Shown: piece after piece, positions 58,068-63,037 of the stretch
Layout: every line of letters begins with the position of its first letter
How positions within the stretch are numbered: the first letter of the stretch is position 1
Assembly (NCBI GenBank): GCA_937138415.1
Contig: CAKZPA010000009.1
Location: 1-63,037, forward strand
Direction of reading: 5' to 3'
Origin: an uncultured Nitrospiraceae bacterium
Lineage (GTDB): Bacteria; Nitrospirota; Thermodesulfovibrionia; Thermodesulfovibrionales; SM23-35
DNA length: 63,037 nucleotides
Notes under the pieces: model-generated
Database searches by the model: none
What the model was told of the DNA's origin: nothing
The model's input: the letters and a program-made list of their open reading frames with translations, nothing else
Position numbers and translations under genes: made by a program

Positions 58068-61000
58068 TCATGCCACTGCCCACTCCGCAGAAAGTACCTC
58101 CGCCTGTTCCAAGACGGTCTGGGTTGCTTTTTCCTGTTTATCGGGTGGATACCCGTATTTTCGTAAAACCCGCTTCACCATCACTCGGAGTTGAGCCCGC
58201 ACATTCTCTCTTATCGTCCAGTCGATGGTCACGTTATTTCTCACCGTCCTAACCAACTCTCGGGCGATAGTTCGTAGCGTCTCATCGCCAAGCACCTTCA
58301 CCGCACTGTCATTGGTCTCCAGAGCATCATAAAAGGCAACCTCTTCCTCTGAAAGACCAAGTTCTTCACCGCGGGCATCGGTCTCCCTCATCCTCTTCGC
58401 CAGAGCGATCAATTCCTCGATGACCTGCACCGCCTCGATCGTTCGATTCTGGTAACGTCTGATAGCTTCTTCAAGCATCTCGGCAAAAGATCTAGCCTGG
58501 ACGATGTTCTTCCGTCGCTTGATCCGGATTTCTCCAGATAAAAGTTTTCTAAGCATTTCGACGGCAAGGTTTCGCTGGGGCATCCCGCGCACTTCTGCCA
58601 AAAACTCCTCAGAAAGGATCGAAATATCCGGTTTCTTAAGACCCGCAGAAGCAAAGATGTCAATCACACCCTCCGGGGCAATCGCCTTAGAGACGATCTG
58701 GCGAATAGCATGATCGAGTTCATCTTCTGGCTTTGGCTCCCCAGGTGCCCTTTTTGCCAACACTGCCCTCACAGCCTGAAAGAAGGCCACATCATCCCGG
58801 ATTCTTAGCGCCTCTTCGTGAGGAACTGCCAAAGCAAAAGCCTGTGAGAGATCCCGAACAGCCTGTAACAACCGATCCCTGCCATTTTCCTGAGCCAGTA
58901 TATGCTCCTGGGCCGAAGGAAGAAGCGAAAGTCGCTCCTCTGGGCTTCCGGTTATCCACGAGGACCAATCGAACCCATGAAAGAGCCCACAACAAATCTC
59001 GTATTTTTCCAGCATGACCGAAACGGCCTCAGCCTGGTCAATGGCCGTCTTCCCAGTGCCCCCACTCTCTGTATAGGTAGCCAGAGCCTCCTTGAGTTCG
59101 TGAGCCAACCCAAGGTAATCCACAACCAGACCTCCAGGTTTGTCTCGGAAGACGCGATTCACCCTGGCAATAGCCTGCATGAGTCCATGGCCGCGCATTG
59201 GTTTATCAATATACATGGTATGGAGGGAGGGCGCATCGAAGCCCGTAAGCCACATATCCCTCACAATGACTACCTTAAAAGGATCGTTTGAATCTCGAAA
59301 GCGGTTTGCCAAAAATTCGCGGCGTTGCTTATTTCGAATATGGGGTTGCCAATCAATGGGATCGCTTGCTGACCCTGTCATGACGATCTTCATCGTTCCA
59401 TTCTCATCTTCTTCGCTGTGCCATTCAGGACGGAGGTTCGCTATTTCTCGATAGAGATCCACACAGATTCTACGGCTCATGCAAACGACCATGGCCTTGC
59501 CATCAAGCACATCGAGCCTTTTATCAAAGTGATCCACAATATCTTTTGCGATCAGCTTGATCCGTTTTTCAGCACCAACGATCTTTTCGAGCTGTGCCCA
59601 TCTGGTCTTGAGTTTCTCTTTTCTCTCGATCTCCTCACCTTCGGTTACCTCTTCGAACTCAGGATCGATCTTCGGCCGCTCCTTCTCATCGAGTTCGAGT
59701 TTAGCCAGGCGACTTTCATAAAAGATAGGAACTGTTGCCTTATCTTCAACTGCTCGCTGGATATCATAAATGCTTATGTAATCACCAAAAACGGCCCTTG
59801 TGTTTTTATCGGTTAGCTCGATGGGTGTACCGGTAAACCCGATGAAGGAGGCATTGGGCAGGGCGTCTCTCATATGTCTGGCAAAACCATCAATAAAATC
59901 ATACTGGCTACGGTGGGCCTCGTCAGCAATCACCACGATGTTGCGGCGATCGGAAAGGGCAGGATGCCGATCTCCCTTTTCTTCGGGGAAAAATTTCTGG
60001 ATGGTTGTAAAGATAACTCCTCCGGTCTCGACACGGAGTTTTTCTCTGAGATCTGCGCGGCTCTCAACCTGAACTGGCGGTTGTCTTAAAAGGTCTTGAC
60101 AGCGGGCAAAGGTGCCGAAGAGCTGGTCATCGAGGTCATTTCGGTCAGTAATCACAACGATCGTCGGGTTCTCCATAGCGGGCTCGCGTACTATACGCCC
60201 TGCATAGAAAGCCATGGTCAAGCTTTTACCTGAACCTTGAGTATGCCAGATGACACCAATTCGGCGGTCACCAGGGTTACCACCAGGTCTTCGGCCTGCC
60301 TCATAGCGGCCCTCCTCTTCAGCCACAAGATACTCCCTCAATTTTGCAGCCCGAAGTGTCTCGGTCAAAGCAACATTGACCGCATGAAACTGGTGGTAGC
60401 CTGCGGTCTTTTTCTCTAATTTACCACCTCCCATATCCTCAAAAACGACAAAATATCGGAGCATATCGAGCAATCGGTGCTTATCGAAAACCCCTTTAAT
60501 CATCACCTCGAGTTCAGGCGTATGGGTATCGTCGATTGACTCACCCGAAATCGTCCGCCATGGCTTGAACCATTCTCGACCTGAAGTCAAAGTTCCAATA
60601 CGAGCCTGCAAGCCATCCGATATAACCAGTAATTCATTGAAGCTAAATAGAGTGGGGAGTTCGGACTTATAAGTTTGAAGCTGTTGAAAGGCAGCCCAGA
60701 TATCGGCAGTCTCATCAGCAGGGTTCTTCAGTTCCAGAATCACCAATGGGAGACCATTAATAAAAAGAACGATGTCAGGCCTCCGGGTTGGGGCGAAATA
60801 TTTTTCGCCCTTACGTTCGGCCACTGTGAACTGGTTAACCGCAAGCCAATCGTTATTCTCCGAATTATCGAAATCAATCACTTGTGCCTGCGCGCCACGG
60901 ATTTCGCCATCTTTTGTTCGGTACTCGACTGTTACCCCATCAACAAGAAGTTGGTGAAATTGGCGATTTCTCGCCTCAAGGGTTGCCCCTTCGAGCCGGA

Positions 61001-61223
61001 GGAGTTTTCGATAGGCATCCTCCAAAGCCTCTGGAGGCAATGATTGATTCAACCGGAGAAGTGCATCGCGTAAACGCTGCTCCAAAACAACCTGGCTGTA
61101 GTCACTACGTTCGGCAAACAGAGTCTCCGGAGCAATTTCCGGGCCATGCTTGATTGCCCAGCCGATAGCCTCAAGCCATGAAAGAGCAGCATCTTCAACC
61201 AAGGATTCGGTCAGACAAACCAT
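58068..61223 (-). CDS. hsdR: Type I restriction enzyme R subunit
   Basis: 1051-residue motor and nuclease subunit. The N-terminal nuclease carries '[22 protein letters not shown]' (PD-(D/E)xK: D and ExK visible). The translocase has Walker A '[11 protein letters not shown]', DEAH box '[14 protein letters not shown]' and '[10 protein letters not shown]' and '[21 protein letters not shown]'-like motifs, then a helical C-terminus. It looks complete. Its start lies inside the end of the RAYT gene. Base composition looks more AT-rich than the core genes, consistent with transfer. Confidence 0.95.
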   Translation of the reverse strand: MVCLTESLVEDAALSWLEAIGWAIKHGPEIAPETLFAERSDYSQVVLEQRLRDALLRLNQSLPPEALEDAYRKLLRLEGATLEARNRQFHQLLVDGVTVEYRTKDGEIRGAQAQVIDFDNSENNDWLAVNQFTVAERKGEKYFAPTRRPDIVLFINGLPLVILELKNPADETADIWAAFQQLQTYKSELPTLFSFNELLVISDGLQARIGTLTSGREWFKPWRTISGESIDDTHTPELEVMIKGVFDKHRLLDMLRYFVVFEDMGGGKLEKKTAGYHQFHAVNVALTETLRAAKLREYLVAEEEGRYEAGRRPGGNPGDRRIGVIWHTQGSGKSLTMAFYAGRIVREPAMENPTIVVITDRNDLDDQLFGTFARCQDLLRQPPVQVESRADLREKLRVETGGVIFTTIQKFFPEEKGDRHPALSDRRNIVVIADEAHRSQYDFIDGFARHMRDALPNASFIGFTGTPIELTDKNTRAVFGDYISIYDIQRAVEDKATVPIFYESRLAKLELDEKERPKIDPEFEEVTEGEEIERKEKLKTRWAQLEKIVGAEKRIKLIAKDIVDHFDKRLDVLDGKAMVVCMSRRICVDLYREIANLRPEWHSEEDENGTMKIVMTGSASDPIDWQPHIRNKQRREFLANRFRDSNDPFKVVIVRDMWLTGFDAPSLHTMYIDKPMRGHGLMQAIARVNRVFRDKPGGLVVDYLGLAHELKEALATYTESGGTGKTAIDQAEAVSVMLEKYEICCGLFHGFDWSSWITGSPEERLSLLPSAQEHILAQENGRDRLLQAVRDLSQAFALAVPHEEALRIRDDVAFFQAVRAVLAKRAPGEPKPEDELDHAIRQIVSKAIAPEGVIDIFASAGLKKPDISILSEEFLAEVRGMPQRNLAVEMLRKLLSGEIRIKRRKNIVQARSFAEMLEEAIRRYQNRTIEAVQVIEELIALAKRMRETDARGEELGLSEEEVAFYDALETNDSAVKVLGDETLRTIARELVRTVRNNVTIDWTIRENVRAQLRVMVKRVLRKYGYPPDKQEKATQTVLEQAEVLSAEWAVA

Positions 61224-61810
61224 GCGTCCTCCGGTTCGGGTGCGGTTACCGCCGGGTTTTCCCGGTCGAATGCCCAGCGGGCAGGGTTGTCGAGGATGTA
61301 TTGACGGATGCGGTTCAGAGATTCGTCATTGCGAATGATGTGTTCGTAATAATTACGTTGCCAAAAACGCCCGGGGAACGGCGGCCAGCCTGATTTTTTG
61401 ACGCCACGCGTATATGCAACGGTAACCCGCGATTTGAATGCGCCGACCACATCCCCAACCGTAAGGGCAACCCTTGTGGTTGCCCTATTTTCGGGGGTTA
61501 TACCATTATGGGCAGGCACAAGGCCTGCCCCTACCGGTGTGGGTTCGGTGACGACGATGCCGTGAACGTGATTCGGCATGACGATGAATGCGTCGGTGCC
61601 TACACCAGGATAAAACGCCGGCAATTGATCCCAGACCGATTGGACCATCAACCCCGCCTCGTTCATCCGCATTTTCCCATCCGCCACCTCACCGAACAGA
61701 CAGGTGCGATCTTGCGTGCAAATCGTGACGAAATACGCGCTGGGCTGGGTGTAATCGTAGCCCTTCAGGCGAATGGAACGGCGGTGGTGGCGTTCAGGGT
61801 CGTAGGTCAC
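61211..61810 (-). CDS. REP-associated tyrosine transposase (RAYT)
   Basis: 199-residue Y1 single-strand transposase of the IS200/RAYT group. The metal HUH motif is '[10 protein letters not shown]', the nucleophile Tyr is in '[12 protein letters not shown]', and the N-terminal '[18 protein letters not shown]' is typical. It starts with GTG overlapping the hsdS stop (GTGA) and runs 13 bases into hsdR, so it is fixed inside the restriction operon. A stretch at about residues 92-116 is two palindromic repeats translated in frame. Confidence 0.9.
   Translation of the reverse strand: MTYDPERHHRRSIRLKGYDYTQPSAYFVTICTQDRTCLFGEVADGKMRMNEAGLMVQSVWDQLPAFYPGVGTDAFIVMPNHVHGIVVTEPTPVGAGLVPAHNGITPENRATTRVALTVGDVVGAFKSRVTVAYTRGVKKSGWPPFPGRFWQRNYYEHIIRNDESLNRIRQYILDNPARWAFDRENPAVTAPEPEDAWFV
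61462..61535. repeat. Two palindromic repeats embedded in the RAYT gene
   Basis: agggcaac/gttgccct (61464-61471, 61479-61486) and gggcaggc/gcctgccc (61510-61517, 61523-61530). They belong to the common 'GTAGGGGCAGGC...GCCTGCCC' and 'AGGGCAACC...GGTTGCCCT' interspersed hairpins. In the transposase frame they encode '[10 protein letters not shown]' and '[10 protein letters not shown]' within the linker between the HUH and Tyr motifs. Confidence 0.7.
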
Positions 61811-63037
61811 AGGCCGCGCTCCTTGAGGAATTTCTCCGCGTCCCTCACCCGTATCTCGCCCGAGATGAGCTTGGGCAGCAGCGCGTCGCGCAGGGAGGCG
61901 AGGGTGCGGGATTCTTCCTCAATACAGTCGATGCGTCCATACGCACTGCCAGCAAATCGGCTGAAATGAACCAATACTTGGCGTATTGGAACAATCATAC
62001 GGTGAGACTTCAGGTCTGTCTGAGTTAGAAGTGGCTGAGTAGAACCTCTGTTGAGTGAGTCGTAGTCAATGAAACGTAGTTGGAAAAAGAGGTATTCAAA
62101 CGCAAAAGGCTGTTTCGAGCGAACAATTAGTGTGTTATCCGAGGGCCAACATGGTGTAGGGATTCTGAACACAGAACCAAGTGTTCCTACCCTCCCCGTA
62201 AGCAGAATAGGCTTTTTGGTGAGCGGTTCGTGAACGTAACCCATGGGTCCGTTGCCGCCCCAGAGAGGAATTGGTGCCTCGCGGGACCATTCGGTGAACC
62301 TTACTTGGGGCCGCTTGCCACTTGTTATCTCGGCCAGCTCACCAAGTGTACCCACCTCCCACCCCTCCGGGATCTCGCCGAGTTCGGAGTCAACGAGCCG
62401 GGCGGGGAACAAGTGATCGAAAGCGCAGCTTTCGATCACACCCTCACCCCCAACTCCTCTCCCAGGGGGAGAGGGGGGTAGTGCGTCGACGATGCGGGTA
62501 AGTACGGACTGCGGGTCTTCGAAAAGCTCCTCATTCGTAAAACGCAGGACTCTGAATCCTTGTGATTCCAACCAAGCATCCCGTTTGTGGTCTCTCTTTC
62601 GCCTTTCGGCATGAACGCCACCGTCCAGTTCCACAACCAGCCGATGTTCATGGCAGTAAAAATCTACAACATAGTCCGCAATTTGGTGCTGGCGCCGAAA
62701 CTTCAGCTGCATGAAGCGCCGATCACGAACAAGCTCCCAAAAAAGTTCTTCTGCAGACATTTGTTTGCGGCGCAGTTCTCGGACCGTTTTCACCAACCCT
62801 GCAAAGTCATACCATCCCCGATAATTTGGCCGCCCTTTCTCCCCTTGGGAGAAGGGGACGGGGGATGAGGGTTGATTTCGAGCCCGGGCGGCGTTGCGAC
62901 GCACAGGCTCGAAATCAATGAACCATGATTTGAACAAGGCGCGGGCCATGGCCTCGAGCGTCTCGCTCATGCGCCGGTTCAGCTCGATCTTGTCGTCCAG
63001 CGTGCCGAGGATGTGGGCGATGGCGCGTTGTTCGGAG
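61807..63037 (-). CDS. hsdS: Type I restriction S subunit with an in-frame DUF559 nuclease insertion, 5' end outside
   Basis: The frame is open to the right edge ('SEQRAIAHILGTLDDKIELNRRM'-like conserved helix reading in from the end), so the first target-recognition domain lies outside. After 'ALFKSWFIDFEPVRRN' the normal HsdS sequence breaks off. About 155 residues follow that contain a DUF559 domain. HsdS then resumes with 'FDHLFPARLVDSELGEIPEGW' and a second recognition domain ('ITSGKRPQVRFTEW...'), ending 'LISGEIRVRDAEKFL'. The insertion is in the central spacer, and no stop codon interrupts the frame, so both DNA specificity and nuclease parts could be made as one chain. The stop overlaps the RAYT start. 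Confidence 0.88.
   Translation of the reverse strand, partial: SEQRAIAHILGTLDDKIELNRRMSETLEAMARALFKSWFIDFEPVRRNAARARNQPSSPVPFSQGEKGRPNYRGWYDFAGLVKTVRELRRKQMSAEELFWELVRDRRFMQLKFRRQHQIADYVVDFYCHEHRLVVELDGGVHAERRKRDHKRDAWLESQGFRVLRFTNEELFEDPQSVLTRIVDALPPSPPGRGVGGEGVIESCAFDHLFPARLVDSELGEIPEGWEVGTLGELAEITSGKRPQVRFTEWSREAPIPLWGGNGPMGYVHEPLTKKPILLTGRVGTLGSVFRIPTPCWPSDNTLIVRSKQPFAFEYLFFQLRFIDYDSLNRGSTQPLLTQTDLKSHRMIVPIRQVLVHFSRFAGSAYGRIDCIEEESRTLASLRDALLPKLISGEIRVRDAEKFLKERGL
62413..62918 (-). mobile_element. DUF559 element inserted in hsdS with inverted host duplications at both ends
   Basis: Core 62441-62871: termini CCCTCA(T/C)CCCC at both ends in inverted orientation, each followed by a G-rich hairpin (CTCCCAA/GGGAG types). 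The nuclease (62482-62793) keeps its PD-(D/E)xK residues: D103 in 'YVVDFYC', E114-L-D116 in 'VVELDGGVH' and H120 (numbering from the Met at 62970). At one end the host sequence TTGATTTCGAGCC (62872-62884, inverted copy 62906-62918) brackets 21 bases. At the other GTGATCGAAAGC (62413-62424, inverted copy 62428-62439) brackets three bases. Confidence 0.75.

Noticed and set aside
61807-62970. A free-standing DUF559 gene inside hsdS
   Set aside because: No separate start with a ribosome site was seen, and the frame is continuous with HsdS on both sides, so I treat it as an inserted domain.

Overview
The window is a gene-dense, fairly GC-rich bacterial chromosome segment, almost entirely ordinary chromosomal genes up to about 47.9 kb and accessory DNA after that. 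The cell is a diderm: there is an OmpA-type lipoprotein, a BepA-like periplasmic M48 lipoprotein and a LolD/FtsX-type transporter. It makes menaquinone by the futalosine route and has anaerobic redox enzymes (NADP-linked group 3b [NiFe] hydrogenase, aldehyde:ferredoxin oxidoreductase). This gene set and order is what I would expect from Nitrospirota (Thermodesulfovibrionia-like) or a sulfate-reducer-type Desulfobacterota, but that is inference and no marker here settles the phylum.

Layout. 0-9 kb: a DUF6544 gene cut by the window edge, a flavin reductase, then the menaquinone cluster mqnL-mqnP-ubiX-mqnE-mqnA-mqnC-menG. 9-14.7 kb: oligopeptide-type ABC transporter genes split into a forward ATPase pair and a reverse permease pair around pyrE, then a radical SAM gene. 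14.8-24.6 kb: a NitT-like fused permease with its ATPase, a TPR protein, an AttH/LolD/FtsX operon and an M48 protease. 24.7-34 kb: an IMPase, the hydrogenase operon, a membrane protein, a UvrD-like helicase and a Mur ligase. 34-47.9 kb: pgi coupled to an AOR gene, an OmpA lipoprotein, yajC-secD-secF, recJ, rel/spoT, a DUF72 gene and a TrxB-like flavoprotein.

47.9-63 kb is accessory. A 0.9 kb graveyard holds a DUF559 nuclease remnant, tandem hairpins and a MITE-like element. It is followed by katG and an arsenic operon (ArsP-type permease, small thioredoxin, ArsR, ArsC, an Acr3 remnant, ArsM). In arsM an in-frame TGA sits exactly where the third arsenic-binding cysteine should be. Reading stays open for 58 more codons, and a hairpin with bacterial SECIS geometry follows the TGA, so this is probably a selenocysteine ArsM. 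Together the genes give a logical path: arsenate reduction, methylation, then export of methylarsenite. Two exported proteins follow, then a type I restriction operon.

The restriction operon (hsdS, RAYT transposase, hsdR, all overlapping) carries the second striking object. A complete PD-(D/E)xK nuclease domain (DUF559) is inserted in frame in the central linker of HsdS. It is bounded by CCCTCA/TGAGGG termini, and at each end the adjoining host sequence is repeated as an inverted copy. The remnant at 48.1 kb shows the same end structure in a weaker form. The RAYT gene itself also carries two translated palindromes. These suggest a family of small selfish elements that can live inside open reading frames.

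Several genes have a -10 hexamer only 5-10 bases before the start codon and no Shine-Dalgarno sequence, suggesting leaderless mRNAs. No rRNA, tRNA or CRISPR array was seen.
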